Source of the DNA: Heterobilharzia americana
Taxonomy: Eukaryota > Platyhelminthes > Trematoda > Strigeidida > Schistosomatidae
Direction of reading: 5' to 3'
NCBI GenBank assembly: GCA_944470555.2
Contig: OX104128.1
Coordinates: 40,531,920 to 40,595,919 of the forward strand
Length of the DNA: 64,000 nt
In this document: in pieces, positions 1 through 12,229 of the stretch
Layout of the letters: the number at the start of each line of letters is the position of its first letter
Numbering within the stretch: the first letter of the stretch is position 1
The notes under the pieces: generated by a model
The model's input: the letters and a program-made list of their open reading frames with translations, nothing else
Database searches by the model: none
Told to the model about the DNA's origin: nothing
Program-made: the position numbers and the translations under genes

Positions 1-919
1 TGAAGGGATGTATCAAGTACATCCTTAGTGCATGTCACTCCTGATATGAATATACAGCTTAGAGCTTTATAGCAGCGAATGTATTCGTTTAGGAATTCGC
101 TATTTCTTTACAAGTTACTTTCCGTTCGAATAGTTCCTGATTGATGTTTTGTATTTAGGCTATTAAGTCATTCTAATACAGATATAATTCCATGAGAATA
201 CACTGGTTTCCTCTAAATTTATTCTTGAATTATCAAGTTGAAGCAGAGGTTAGGTTCTGGCTTTGTCATAAGTATATTTTAGATGCATGAGAATTGGATC
301 CACTGTTGCTTAATGTCCTCTGTAATTACTGCATTTCTCAAGATACAATTGAAGTACCGACCAACCTGTATCAGAAGGACAGTCTTATCAAGGTATGTCG
401 TGTTATTGGATCAATCTGTATAAAAATATGAACGGCTGTTGTCCTTTTGAATCGTAAAATTCTTCAATTACTACAACGATGAAGATACAGGTGTTGAAAA
501 TAAATCGTTCTCAAGTATTACTTTTTAGAGAAGTTATCATTTGAACAATTAGTTTGCTTTCCCGAATAAAGACATTTATGAGACTGTCATCAGGAACGTT
601 TACCACTGTAAAGTAGAAAGTATGTGCTCCATGTACAAAAGCATGTACTGCATGGCAATTATTCTTGTTATTCATCCAGAATACAAACTAATTGAGATAT
701 AGGGATGAAAAGGTGTATGATATAAAATAGTGAAACAGAATTAAGAACATGAAGGAAATTCAAGAGTGGAAATAAAATGAAAATGGGTTATTAAAAAAGC
801 ACGAACCTCATCCATTATCACCGGCAGGAAATCACCTGGTTCATAACTTGACTGACCTTACAAGTAGCAACTTATTAAAAATTCAAACTGTTTGAAAGGA
901 GTAAAATTCTGATGGTTTT
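1..919. other. No recognisable gene or repeat
   Basis: AT-rich sequence with stops in all frames. I recognise no coding frame, repeat or RNA. Confidence 0.6.
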
Positions 920-1450
920 GTGTTTTCTGAGCTGCACGGTTTAATCGTGTAGCTTTTGTTGCATTCTAGAAAACATCATCAACACAAACCTCAACAGGGA
1001 TTGAGCTATAAGGTTTTGTCCGTGATTTGTGTGTGATTATTTGTTTTTGCCAACATCTCATTGCCTTCATGTTTATTTTGATTGGTCGTCTTGATGACTT
1101 GACATGTGACCTTCATATTGCTTCTTATTGATTCATAGGTTGGCTCAATGTTAATATGTCTGTTGACTGCTGACTGACCTGAATACCAAGCTTCTCAAAA
1201 TTCTATGTCATTCCCTATGTTTCTTCTATTCAGTATTTTCATGTTTTCAGAGTAGGATTCATGTCCACAGTTGTCCGCATCTTCACTCTCATCAATGCAT
1301 ATAGACCATTAAGGCTTGAAGTGTGATCCATAAGGGAGTGGAGTAACGTGAATTGCTGCATTCCTATGGTTGCCGGTAACCTAGGCAGTTTTATGTACAA
1401 ATTTTCTGTCTGCAACTATGTAACCAATGTACATCACTGGTTTAGAATCA
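920..1450 (-). mobile_element. Penelope-like element fragment (3' part, decayed)
   Basis: On the minus strand this matches the 3' part of the element at 14212-14850: the same endonuclease C-terminal pattern (HES...N, then EAWYSGQSAVNR) interrupted by a stop, followed by the same 3' terminal block (GTGTTGATGATG..., ending at the CAGCTCAGA-like edge near 925). The terminal block holds a broken hammerhead core at 954-982: C3 of CUGAUGA has become U and G12 of GAAA has become A. PLEs encode a reverse transcriptase fused to a GIY-YIG endonuclease and are known to carry hammerhead motifs in their terminal repeats. The upper boundary near 1450 is approximate because the YIG region is very diverged. 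Confidence 0.7.
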
Positions 1451-2690
1451 GGATTCCCAACTCCACTAGATGAACTCTCAATGCACGAAAATCTAGTGGT
1501 CACGAAGGAGGTTCACTTTTACTTTCTCGCTTTTTTGGAAACACCCTTAGTAATGTGAAGGCAGTGAGGAGGACTTCCCCAGAAAAGGCTATGCATGCTG
1601 TCCGTACGACTGTATTTTTAGATGACAAGGACCTTGCTATCTCCAACTATCCTAGTGGATTTGGGAGGCCTAAAACAATACAGCGATGAAAAGGTGACCA
1701 TTAAAAGGAAAATAACAAAGCTGAAAAAATACCATGCATTTTAAAGACAGTAACACTGTATGCATTAATCTGCGTTCATCAGTTATCTCCAAAAGTTCCC
1801 CATAACTTCATTTAGTTCCTACAACAGTTTTCTGGCAGCACTCATAATTTTACGAGGAGCAGCATAGAATTCGATAGCCATTTAGCCTTATTTAGAATGG
1901 ATTGGAAGTTAAATGTGGAGAAATCGGCTGTTTGTCACGTAAGCCGGACGTGTGGCGATTATTTCTCTGTAGAGTGTAAGTTTATAAAAGGTACAGAAAT
2001 TTGGTCATTTCGTGTCATGGTTTCGCTTTTTAATTTTAAACAGACAGTTTTTCGTAAGAATCAACCTCTATCTTGCAGCGTCATAAAATTGTATTTACCC
2101 CCTTCATGACACCCTCACTAAAGTCTATACCAATCAACTTCAAACATGTGTTACACAGTAAGTCTATAACAGAAGTCGTCAAGATCAGGCTTGCATAACA
2201 CCGCAGAGTCTTTTTTGACAGAAACAAACAGTGAAGCCATTTTTGAACTTTTTCACTGGTCAGAACTGATTTAGTAAATTCTAACTGATTGACCTATTAC
2301 ACTAAAGACTGCCTTCTGGTTAGTGCAACAGTTGGTTTCTTTGCACATGTTTTAGGTTGTTTTTTGGAAGTCCTAACAAACTACAACTTCAATGAATAAA
2401 AATGAAAAAGCTTTTTTATTTTCAGGTTGTCGACTTCAAGAAGTAACATTAATCTTTGTGTACATAGTAGTGGGTATTAAACATAAATACGGTTGGTAAC
2501 ACTAAAACACTTTTTCGAAATTCGTTACAGCCTAAATATTCAGTCAAGCAGTTAGACATAGATTTGACTTATAGCTGGAAAGGACGGCAGCTTATATCGT
2601 ATAATCAACAAACACAACTTTGAGGTGTATTTGTTTTTTGTGAGTCCATCGCCTTTTTACGTGTACTTTTATAACCTTTAGTAATAGTCA
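1451..2690. other. No recognisable gene or repeat
   Basis: The only frame of note is 70 codons at 1897-2109 plus, with no recognisable motif. I do not call it a gene. Confidence 0.5.
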
Positions 2691-2697
2691 CTTCACA

Positions 2698-2885
2698 CAC
2701 TGGTGACAAATAGGGGCTAGCAGTTCGATCCAGGATGCACGTTACGTCCTATTTGGGACTCGTCAGCTGGATGTGCCTGCCTCTCAATGAGCGATGCTGT
2801 TCCCACTAGGACTAGAACTCGGGACCAACTGCTTCAAATGCCAAGGCGTCATCTAGTAGACCACCGAGTCACGATAGCCCCTTCT
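2698..2885 (-). repeat. SM-alpha-like SINE with broken hammerhead
   Basis: Read on the minus strand this has a tRNA-like head (B-box-like sequence near 2816-2826, the GTCTACTAGATGACGCC-type A-box region near 2850) followed by a hammerhead domain. The core lies at 2740-2766: CTGACGA is intact, stem II is GTCC/GGAC around the loop CAAATA, but GAAA reads GTAA, which should abolish cleavage. Stem I (ATCCAG with CTGGAT; 2767-2772 with 2728-2733) is intact. SM-alpha is a known family of schistosome pol III-type short elements carrying a hammerhead. Confidence 0.85.
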
Positions 2886-3399
2886 TCCACGAAGGCTATA
2901 GTTTTAATGTCATTGCTTGTACTATATAGAGACCGAACAATTCGGTAAATTCAACGACGGGATAATACAAGCATCAACAAAGTCTTTTTATCCCAGTCTT
3001 CTTTTCTTTTATACAGTTTGAAATTATTAGTGTGTAATATTGCAGCAAGAATTCACTCTTTAACAACATTTCTAATAGTATTAATTATAGTAATTAAATA
3101 ATGTAAGTAATATTAGTTGTGAGGATAGCTTTACATGGAATGTTAAATATTGAAAAGATTGATTGTTAGTTGGCATAGAGCTTGTAATTAAGTTCTGATT
3201 TAACGCTTTTCCTTTACGATGCATGCTAAATAAGGCACAGTTGATCTTTGGCATTTAGCCGTATGTGCATACAGTCTCTCATAAGTGCTTCTTGTCATCT
3301 TTGAAGAAATACAAGGACAGAGATATGAATAAATAACATGAGCAGTACCTGATTAAACGGCTCTTCCTAGTTGCGTGCATAAATTCAAATATCTGTCAT
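2886..3399. other. No gene recognised
   Basis: The only echo I see is CAACGACGGGATAATACAA near 2954, which recurs with one change near 11887 beside another SINE, so part of this flank may be an extension of a SINE or PLE. Otherwise unremarkable AT-rich DNA. Confidence 0.45.
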
Positions 3400-5620
3400 C
3401 TACAGCGTTAATAAATTGGGCTAGAAGTATACCATTTACTCTAGTGACAACCTTCAGAGGCCCGAGCAGTACAACATAGTCCTTTTACTGCATACCAGGG
3501 TAGACCAATAGGAAAGAATACAGAAATGTGGTTGACACACAAGAACAAATAAATTCTAAAAGCAGAGGCTGAGACATAACAGGAAATTTGAATGTTTTTA
3601 TGTTATACGTCAAAAGAAAGATTTTCTTTGGAGTTAGCAAGATAAGAGACGACCAACAAAGATCAAAAGAAAAACTTAGGTTAGATGACATTCAACTTGT
3701 TTTCTGTAGCAGTACCTTCAATACATCAAGAGTCATGAAACTTATGCAGCTCACACAAATCTTCCTTCCTAAAATTAATAGTCTGACATTTAGAAGAGTT
3801 TAGCCTGGAACCATTTGAGGAAGACCATTGGTCTATTTGAGATAAAAAATCATGTACTTGAGAACAATTTAACTGACAAAACACTGTCACAGAAACTGTT
3901 GATTTATCAGGATACTCACTAAAACTAGTTCCAAGAGGATAAAGTAAGTCATACGTAAAGGTAGCAAATAGAAAATGAGAAAGCAAAGCATCTTAAGATA
4001 CACTGACTTGAGCAAGCAATGAACGATAAGAATGCAATCAGTTCTCTACCCGAGTCAGCAGGAGCAATAACAGGCTTACTTAGCAAGAGTGGTCAAAGAG
4101 CAGGGTCAAAGACACTTTTGTATATCCAGGAAACCGCATTATTATACAAGACAATAGCAGCGTCCCAAGTACTTTACCTTTATCTGTAAGCAAATTACTT
4201 CAGCTCTCTGAAAGCCTTCAGTGAAGGTCCAGGCACGAGTAAAAGTTGTTTCTCCATTGTTTTCAAAGAAGAGGGAGATTATAGCAATAGGTGAAAACTT
4301 TATATCTGATTGAGATGACTTAAGTACAGGTTCATTCTAAGATTCCTTCCACGCAGCAAGTTTTATCTTTTTGGAAAATGATGTATTGAAGATATCTATA
4401 AGATAATGGCAAAATATTCACACATTTCCTACAATACCATAAAGACCTGTGCCAAGGGATTGATTAATGAGTTTGAGGTGCTTGAAAACACCATTTTTGT
4501 TTAAACCAAGAAAATAACAATCTATTTTGCCGTAGACACTAGGAAGGATGAGACCAGTTTGTTTACGTACAGATTAATGGTTTAATAGACAGATATCAAA
4601 ACGAGCTTCTTGGGTCATCTGTTATTAACCAGTAAGATATTTAAACATTTTTCATATCTTGGAAGAATTCTAACAGAAACTTCTAATTTTATATCGTGTT
4701 TAGACATTGTATTTCAGGCTTAATTAGATAGTCAAGTCTTCTAAGATTAGGGTGATCCTTCACCGTTCCTTGTTCAATTCTGAGCTTGTTAAGATGTAGA
4801 GTAAAAATTCCGTTAAATCTCATGATGATTGCTTCACCAGGGCAGTGAGTGTTGAGAAAGGATCCAAGATGGCTCACGATATTAGTGACAGTGTTATTTA
4901 AAAATCCACTGACAAATATATCACAGCTTTTTCTTTTGATAAACTTCTCAAACACACTGTATTGTCCTGCGAATAGCATCTTTGCTGAACTTTCTTGGAA
5001 AGATATCCAAATGCCTTCTTGCATGATTTGTGTCGTATTTAGGGCAAAATAAGTTTAACACAGTTTTCAGAATGCAACAGTAGAACTCGTTGATGGGCTT
5101 CACACATATCAAAGTCATTTATGAACACCGAATATTATGTAGTGTTAAGACGAATAGAAAAGTTACCAAGATTCTTTTGTCGTAAGGATAAAACGAAAAT
5201 TCAGTCATGTAAACTAAATTCTCCACTGATTTTATACAAAGATTTACTTCGAATACGAGCTGTAAATTCAATAATTTCATTGCAAAAAGTTGATAATTTG
5301 GAGAAACTGCAGTCAGGTGTCACATGAATGTTTGTTATATGAATACGTTTTTATCTAATCGGGTGTTTACAACGAGATTTATCAGTAATGTAATAAGTTT
5401 CCTCGTTGGAGAGGCTGAAGCATACATAATTAGAAGTAGGCAAACTGGTTTTGTCAAATGTAGCTACATCCTTTAACACACTTCATATTAGAAACACACA
5501 GATTCTGTCAAAATAACGTAAAGTCATTTACATAAACTAAATCACCATCATACCGATCATGAAGCCATGATTCTTGAGGTATTAATAAACCCGACTTACG
5601 CTATATAACTGTGTGAATGA
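3400..5620 (-). mobile_element. Decayed non-LTR retrotransposon (CR1/Jockey-like)
   Basis: Minus-strand frames, each broken by stops and frameshifts, line up in the order expected of an endonuclease-reverse transcriptase polyprotein. Near 5580-5520 is an endonuclease-like PQESWLHD...DGDLVY...DF. At 3986-3726 is the RT region around motif C and beyond: FLFATFTYDLL in place of F-ADDL, then QWSSSNGSRLNSSKCQTINF, a hallmark of the palm-to-thumb region in CR1/Jockey-type RTs. At 3691-3485 is the thumb-like LSFSFDLCWSS...KFPVMSQPLLL...VYPGMQ. The middle part (5024-4689) cannot be matched to a motif. Clade assignment is tentative and the outer boundaries are approximate. Confidence 0.6.
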
Positions 5621-6056
5621 GAGTGAATGAAAATAGTCAGTCTTTTTCTGTAAACATCTGCAATTCATGCCAACCATTTCAGCAATGATGATCTAATGTC
5701 TAGTTGTACATTTAAGAGCCCGTCGTCCTACGCGTTAGTACTCTTTCTGATTTTCAGTAAGAACTTAGCGATTAGTTGAAATTAGTTTGAAAATAAACTA
5801 CTGTGGATAAGACGACTGAATGAAATAACTGAATAGTTAGAAAAAATTTAGCAAGGAGTAATTTTATGCAACACATTCCGTTGAAGAACTAGGTAGCCTA
5901 GTCTTCAAGCAGGTAACCGTTACATTTTTCAAATTTCATTATGTTCCCAGCACTTATATAATAGTGGTGTATCAGCTTGATAAGTCATCAACGTCAGATT
6001 ACGACTAACAACATAAGATCCATACCCGTCGCAGAAGGAGTGCTTATCAGGACTCA
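5621..6056. other. No recognisable gene or repeat
   Basis: AT-rich, no frame or repeat recognised between the LINE remnant and the next SINE. Confidence 0.5.
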
Positions 6057-6232
6057 GTGACCTATTATATAACGCCCTGGGGGTTGAAGTGGTACGTTTT
6101 GGGTTCGAGTCTTGGCTGAAAAGATATCACTCACTGGGAAGTAGAAACATCCAACTGATCAGTCCCAAATAGGATGAAATGCACGTTCTGGATTCCATTG
6201 CTAGTCACTATCCATCGTTACCACTAAACTTA
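6057..6232 (+). repeat. SM-alpha-like SINE with broken hammerhead
   Basis: Plus-strand copy. The tRNA-like B box (GGGTTCGAGTC) is near 6103-6113. The hammerhead region at 6155-6181 reads CTGATCAG in place of CTGATGAG (G8 lost), with stem II GTCC/GGAT and loop CAAATA, then GAAAT. The tail continues into TTCTGGATTCCATTGCTAG, the usual 3' part of this family. Catalytically dead by the loss of G8. Confidence 0.85.
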
Positions 6233-7002
6233 TTACTTAAGACTGAAATTATTCAAGTGGATTCTCTAGTTTGTTTGTAAAGCTAAATGTTCTAGCCAGT
6301 TTAGTTTCACCAAGATACAAAGTGGACATTTTAAGTTGCAAATTTATCCGGCTTAAGCTTCACCATTTCGTTTGGAAGTATCTCAATAAGTTCAGAATCT
6401 AACTGAACTTCATTTTCATCTAACTTTCAAGAACTTAAATGTGTTCTCCACTAAGCTATCTAGTTACAGCAGCCGCCGGTTGTACAACCTATATCAATGG
6501 TTATGTATAAGTTGGAATAAGCCAATCAAGTAGTCCCAGTGAAGTAAGCAGCAAGAAATTACATTTGAAGATTTTAGTGGGGGGTTCATAGCCAAAGTTC
6601 AAATAAATTCAGTTCACTTAATTTAAGTGAACAACTTAAGAGGCAGTCAATATATGCCTAACTTCCACTGATTCAAAGTTACCTTATCCGCATACAAGTG
6701 TTGGTTTGTTCTGGTAGCACAATATTCGAGTATATATATGAATTCAGTATAAGCATCAGATACGCTCAGATAATGATCATGTCACTGGCTTTAAGAATCT
6801 CTTTGGCAAAGAAGTTGCCTGTTGCTACTTGACTTACAGTTCATGTCTGCATAAGAGCAGAAATTATGTTTTCACTCGTATTTTTTAATGAGCGAAGTAA
6901 ATCTTTAAACATTTTCAGCCATGAGATGTTTTTTTCAAGGAAATTATTCTTGGATGATTGGCTGCTCTACTGTTGTTCTACGTCTGATAATTATTTTTCT
7001 CT
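6233..7002. other. No recognisable gene or repeat
   Basis: No reading frame or repeat recognised. The last bases hold the left copy of the target-site duplication of the adjacent RTE insertion. Confidence 0.5.
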
Positions 7003-7016
7003 AGCTAACATTATGA
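7003..7016 (+). repeat. Target-site duplication, left copy (RTE copy 1)
   Basis: AGCTAACATTATGA, repeated exactly at 7722-7735 on the other side of the RTE insertion. Confidence 0.9.
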
Positions 7017-7721
7017 ACTCCAACAACAACAACAACAACAAACTCCAGTCACCATCAACGGGAGAAACTTAAGGGAAGTAGCCTCCTTCACCTATCTAGG
7101 AAGCACTGTTTCAACTACAGGTGGCGGCACAGACGAGGATGTCAAAGTCAGAATCGGAAATGCAGCAAGATAAGCGTTCATTAGCCTGAAACCAGTGTGG
7201 AGATCTGCTACACTGCACTCAGAATGTGGAACAGGATCCGGATTTTCAACACCAACGTCAAGTATGTCAGTGCTTCTGTATGGTTGAGAGACTTGACGCG
7301 TTACGAAAGACATTTCCAATAAACTACAGACATTCATCAACAACTGCCTACATCGGCTAGATACTGAAGATCAGATGGCCAGAAAGAATAAGCAACAAGG
7401 AGCTCTGGGAACGAACCAACCAAGAAGCTATCGCTGAACAAATATGCAGGAGGAGGAAGTGGAGATGGATTGGGCATACACTGTGAAGGCCGACTGGGGA
7501 TATCACGCGTCAGGCCCTCGATTGGAATCCCCATGGGAAGCGATGAGTTGGATGTCCCAGCTGAGGGTGATATGGAGGAGATTGTGCGAGGAGGAAATGA
7601 GAGCTTGTGGGCTGTCGTAGAGCCAGGTTGAAAAGATTTCAGAGAACAGAGTTCACTGGAGGCGTGCTACTGAAGCTTTATGTTCCATTAGGAACCCAAG
7701 GGATTAATGGTAATAATAATA
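7017..7721 (+). mobile_element. 5'-truncated RTE-like non-LTR retrotransposon, copy 1
   Basis: A 3'-end fragment of an RTE-type element. Broken frames encode the region downstream of the RT palm: VASFTYLGSTVSTTGGGTD near 7078, then an [16 protein letters not shown] segment near 7450. The 3' end is GGAACCCAAGGGATTAATGG followed by TAATAATAATA, the short tail typical of RTE elements. The insertion is bounded by a direct repeat AGCTAACATTATGA at 7003-7016 and 7722-7735, which I read as its 14-bp target-site duplication; this fixes the ends and shows that the 5' truncation happened on insertion. The 5' edge runs through a (CAA)n stretch. In-frame stops make it non-coding. Confidence 0.92.
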
Positions 7722-7735
7722 AGCTAACATTATGA
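7722..7735 (+). repeat. Target-site duplication, right copy (RTE copy 1)
   Basis: Exact repeat of 7003-7016, directly after the TAA tail. Confidence 0.9.
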
Positions 7736-10255
7736 GGCTAAAATTTTGATATATTTGAGGAGTCACCATGATGGACTAGCGTGCTTCTAGATGACCTAAA
7801 TCTGGTCACAGGCTGATCGATCGCAAGTGTATCCTAGATAAACGGTAGAAAATTATTGTCTGATAATCACTGGTTTCACTTATTTTTGATCTAGTTTTTT
7901 ATTGAATTTTGTTTATTATTCTTTGATAGGGATTGACAGTGATCTAAGCTTTATTGAAGTTACTCTAGAAGACATATAAAGAGTGAAATTTTTCTGTAAC
8001 AAACACGGCTAAAGTATGGTTTAAAATAACATTAGGGTGACATTTAAGACTATATTTCGTATTAAGATTTATGATGATAGTATACCTTTGAGCGTTCAGT
8101 TAACTCATTTTAGAAGGCATCTAGAGCTGTTTAATGAGAAGAATATATCATGTATGCGAAAGAAGAAATGCATTCTTGAGGTTTTACGTGTTAAATACTC
8201 TTTCATACTTACATGCCGTATCGTACCGTATTCAAATCTACCATGAACATCTACAGGGACGCGTAGTTGCCTATTACTGATATTCTTCAAAATAAGTTAA
8301 GACTACTTGTATAACAATGAAATCGTATCTTTGCATTATATGTAAAACTAACAGGCACACTTGAATTATGAGGACACAGTCTGTGTGCATTGAATTCCAA
8401 GCCTCTAGTTTGTAACTAAGTGAATTATGCAACTGAAAGAGGTGTGAAGATTGCGTTAAACACTTTGAAAACTCAGTAGCCTAAAACATTTGCCACGGCC
8501 TGAAGCCTACAGCTCACCTTCTCCACTCATTCACATACATCATCCCGTTGTTAATCAAGGTCTCATGAGTAGTACTGGTCCTGTTATCAGCCAAATCAAA
8601 GGTACCGTATAAAGCAGTCCACACTTGAAAATTTGCTGGCTTTTGGAGCATCTAGTTCCGAAGCTTTCACCTCCTCACACAAACTGTTGACATTCCTGCG
8701 CTACTACTTCAAATACGTTAAACATCAAAGTGTAATATACATGTCATTTAAACGGATAATCATACGGTGGTTTTCAGGAGAGAATGGAACAAATATCTAG
8801 GCTTTTTAAAAGCCATGATAGCATACAGTGTTATTCTGTTTTGTACCCATAAGAGTGTCTTCCCTCCGACGGACATTTGAGTGTAAGTTTAAATAACAAA
8901 TCATCTCTTGTTATCTCACAGTAATTTATCGTGAAATTAATGTACTTCTTAGTGCCCTTAGATGCGCATTCAAAAGTATGAAATCACTATGAACTGTAAA
9001 TTCCGAATGGGCACTTCTCGAAAATATAATGCAGTCGCTGTGGTATTCTGTCATCCAGTAAAAAGACTTCATTTTAATCACGTAGTAAACTGTGGATGAA
9101 TTTCTATGGTTAAAGTGTATCAGTGTATTTTTCAAGAGCCATATACATGTATAACTATACATGAGTCTGACCAATGGAACCATAACTGATACTACTGATT
9201 TCTCTAAATTACAAGGAAATAACTCAAATTCAGTGATGAAAATCGAAAAATTTCATTCAAGCTGATTAATTAGATTTCTCACATTAAAACAGTATTGTTC
9301 ACCTAATTCTATTTCCGCGTAATTTGTTCATTGTCCATAGTCATATCAAGATAACAACACAACTTCAAGACATCCTATTTACAGTCCCAATTTCCTCACC
9401 TCCTTTGTGAGATGGATAGTAAGATTTTCCACATACCCGGAATAGGTGTCGATAAACAAAGAGTTAGTTATCAATCTCTTCCTCCACCCTGTTATGTTAG
9501 TTTTAAGGATTTTCACCTTGTCCTATTCTGTTGTGAGGTTGTGTGTGATTGCCTGCATATCTATGTCTGAGCTTTTTTCTAAATTCCTTACCTTACTAGG
9601 ATCTGCTATTTTTGAGGTAACTAGGTTTTTGTCCTTTTATGGGTTAATTGACCCTACTCGACTACTTTTCCCTGCGTATTATATTGATGAAAACTGAAAA
9701 ACCATGGAAAAATCCCTTACTTATGAGTAATGTTTGTCACCAGAAGATAGTATCGGTACTTTTTATAATATTTTGGCTCCACAGAGAACCTTGCCTTTTT
9801 ACCAAGTGCTCTAAGCACAGTCATACAGAGAGTCTAGTGTGTTGAACAACGGACACTTCAAATTCCTGGAAATTTATGACTAAGTTCTCCACTACTTTAG
9901 GCATCAATGAATATCTCTTTTAATGTGTTCATTATTCAGAAAACGGCTGGAATTTTCTCAAAGTTTTTAGTCATCATAGTCATCACTTTGTTGACATTAT
10001 ACATTGAATGTTTTCTGAGAACCTTGCCAAACGTCTTGCACAATTCAACTTACCAATGAAAAAAGAATAACATTCAACTGACAGTACGGTTTACCTCATC
10101 TACGTAGGAAAACTCATGGAGGCTGCTTCCGAGGATCTTAATGAGTATTCTGTTCTCTGTCAATCAACCTGTAAGAACTATTTACTTAAGTTGAGATCTA
10201 ACTGTATACGTAACTAACTCCGTTCAACTCTCTATGGGAACATCATCAATAATCG
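7736..10255. other. No recognisable gene or repeat
   Basis: About 2.5 kb with only short frames (69 codons at 8037, 85 codons minus at 8926-9183, 83 codons at 9446). None shows a domain, repeat or signal that I recognise. Confidence 0.5.
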
Positions 10256-10266
10256 GTGAACAATCA

Positions 10267-10295
10267 GTTATTGAGTCCAAAACAGGACGAAACGT
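10267..10295 (+). other. Hammerhead-like remnant
   Basis: TTATTGAG, then TCC, loop AAAACA, GGAC, then GAAACG. Stem II and the GAAAC box match a hammerhead of the type seen at 20414-20441, but the CUGANGA box is badly altered, so this is at most a dead remnant. No tRNA-like head is visible beside it. Confidence 0.35.
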
Positions 10296-10659
10296 AAATA
10301 TCACTGATGTCATTGATTACTGTAGTACCTACTTACTACGTAAAGTGTTAAATAAAGAGTGAAACTGGGCTGACTTTTTATAACTAAATAAATCTATTTT
10401 AGAAGTAAATATCGCGAGTTATTGGAAATATTAATATGAAGTGTTGATCAGTGGATATTAATATAGCTGTTCTTTTTAGAGTTCAGAATTTTCTATCTAA
10501 TAACATCAAAGGTTTGACACTGAAATATAATGTATGAATGCCATGAAAGTTAACACAGTGACTATTTGGGATATTTAGCCAACAAATTTTGAGGAATGTA
10601 TAACAGTAAGGATAAACCAGATGCATCGGTTACCAACGGATGAGTAATTTATAACTACA

Positions 10660-10830
10660 ACTGTCATATGGCATAAAGTTTATCTCACTCACGAAGAGAT
10701 ACCGACAGCTCACTTCATACTGAATTTAGTGCTGATTATATCGTCTAGAAAGACGACGAAAGCTTTGCGATTAAACAACCCAGCTCACAGAACAAAATGC
10801 AACCAAGTCCAGCCACCTGAGCTACAAATA
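10660..10830 (+). mobile_element. Penelope-like element 3' terminus
   Basis: This is the reverse complement of the terminal block at 14212-14370: CTCACGAAGAGATACCGACA, GCTCACTTCATACTGAA, then the hammerhead-like segment and AACAACCCAGCTCACAGA. The core at 10732-10761 reads CTGATTA in place of CTGATGA (G8 lost) with a stem II of TCGTC/GACGA and an intact GAAAG. No coding part is attached, so it is an end fragment or a lone terminal repeat. Confidence 0.7.
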
Positions 10831-11737
10831 TTCTCCCCTATTTCAAAGTTTATCAATATTTTGAGTATTCGACCAGTTTAGAGAATCAGTTCCTTAACTT
10901 TATGCAATCGGAATTGCAATCCAGTCGTAGATCCAGTTTTCTAAGTCCTTTCGATGTATTTACCCATGCATATATATGCATATGTAATACAACATAATAG
11001 TATATTACCAGCAATCACAGTAACAATTAAAGCATAATAAGCTGTAAACAACAGCATTTTGTAAAATATTCTTCAACATTCCAAATAGCTTATTCAAAGA
11101 CAAACGTAGTGCAGGATAAAAAAGGGAACAATAATATTTTGGGCGAATAGATCAGTTATGTGGTATACAAAATAGTTTAAACGGTTCAGTCTAAATCATC
11201 ACTTATTAAGCATCCGGAAAAGTCTTTCAAGCTGTTGTTCTGACCAAAGGAATACAAGGGTTACATTTATAGTATTTCTTCCCTTCTCAGTTTCCTAGGT
11301 TTTTTTCAGTCATTCAAAAATATTTTTTTGAGATTTTAAAGAAATTTATTTCTCAGCACCCATGACTAGGTTTTTTGTTTGTCTTTGAGCCTATAAGAGA
11401 AGAAGGAATAGATCGACTAATCAGTGAAAAGGTTTCCATCAGGTAAAGATGCAGCAGTGAGGCTAAAACCTTTGAATCAAGATACGCTACCTAAAAATGC
11501 TGGATTAGGTGAGTCAAGTATCCACCTTCTGGCAATATTTGCTCAAATAGTTTGCAAACGTCGTGTCATTATCATATCTTATGTTAATCGACCTTATTTA
11601 TTTCCGAACATTTAAAATGATGTTTATTGAAACGGTAAGGCGTAATTACCTAAACAATGTAGAAATCTTATGGTATTAGTAATTTTGATATCATTGGGCT
11701 ATTTGAAAATAGCATCCCATGTTACAAATAATTGTAC
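10831..11737. other. No recognisable gene or repeat
   Basis: AT-rich. The 63-codon frame at 11424 has no recognisable motif. Confidence 0.5.
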
Positions 11738-11775
11738 CTTCCTGCCTCCCAGCGAGCGATGTTGTTCCCTAAAAA
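11738..11775 (-). repeat. Short SM-alpha SINE scrap, opposite strand
   Basis: CTGCCTCCCAGCGAGCGATG then TTGTTCCC is the minus-strand form of the segment between tRNA head and hammerhead in this family (compare 2780-2810). It sits about 190 bases before a plus-strand copy of the same segment. Confidence 0.6.
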
Positions 11776-11884
11776 GATACGCACCACTATTCATAGCTGA
11801 CATAAAATTGAAACGCAGGCAATATCAAAGCATCCCTGAAGGGGCCCGTGTGCCAGTACAGATTGATCTAAATCGGTCCAACCA

Positions 11885-12062
11885 ACGATGGGATAATACA
11901 ACATTAAACTTGTACCCGTTGCATTAGAAGCGACTATCGTTTCTGCCTTTAGTTTTTAGTAAGAACAGCATCGCTCACTAGGAGGCAGGTACATCCACCT
12001 GATGAATCCTAAATAGGACGAAACGTGCATCCTAGATTCCACTAATATCCACTATTCGCCAT
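11885..12062 (+). repeat. SM-alpha-like SINE, best-kept hammerhead of the family
   Basis: The 3' part of an SM-alpha-like element, with CATCGCTCACTAGGAGGCAG near 11970 leading into the hammerhead at 11999-12025. Both catalytic boxes, CTGATGA and GAAAC, are intact here. Stem II is weakened by an A-C mismatch at its base (A10.1 against C11.1). The cleavage triplet reads ATC rather than GTC, and stem I (ATCCAC against CTAGAT) is poor, so self-cleavage would be weak or absent. The tRNA-like head is not recognisable. Confidence 0.8.
11999..12025 (+). ncRNA. Hammerhead ribozyme core (SM-alpha type), probably weak
   Basis: CTGATGA, stem II arm ATCC, loop TAAATA, arm GGAC, GAAA. Both conserved boxes are complete. 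The weak points are the stem II closing pair and stem I. If transcribed within a SINE RNA, the core would act in cis on the ATC site about 8 bases downstream. Confidence 0.6.
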
Positions 12063-12229
12063 CAATACAAAATTGTGAAAAGTGTTTTACACTTTGTAGA
12101 AATGAAAAATCTTTTCGTGCATAATTTAGAATGCATGTAAATTTTACAGCTTCATTTTGTGGAATAGATATCAAAACCTATTGTATACTGACTAGTCACT
12201 GAAGAACAACCAGCTCCATGTTGTCTAGT

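Noticed and set aside
8520..8610. CAGGACC-like stem with GGCTGATAACA on the minus strand, considered as a hammerhead
   Set aside because: There is no GAAA box.
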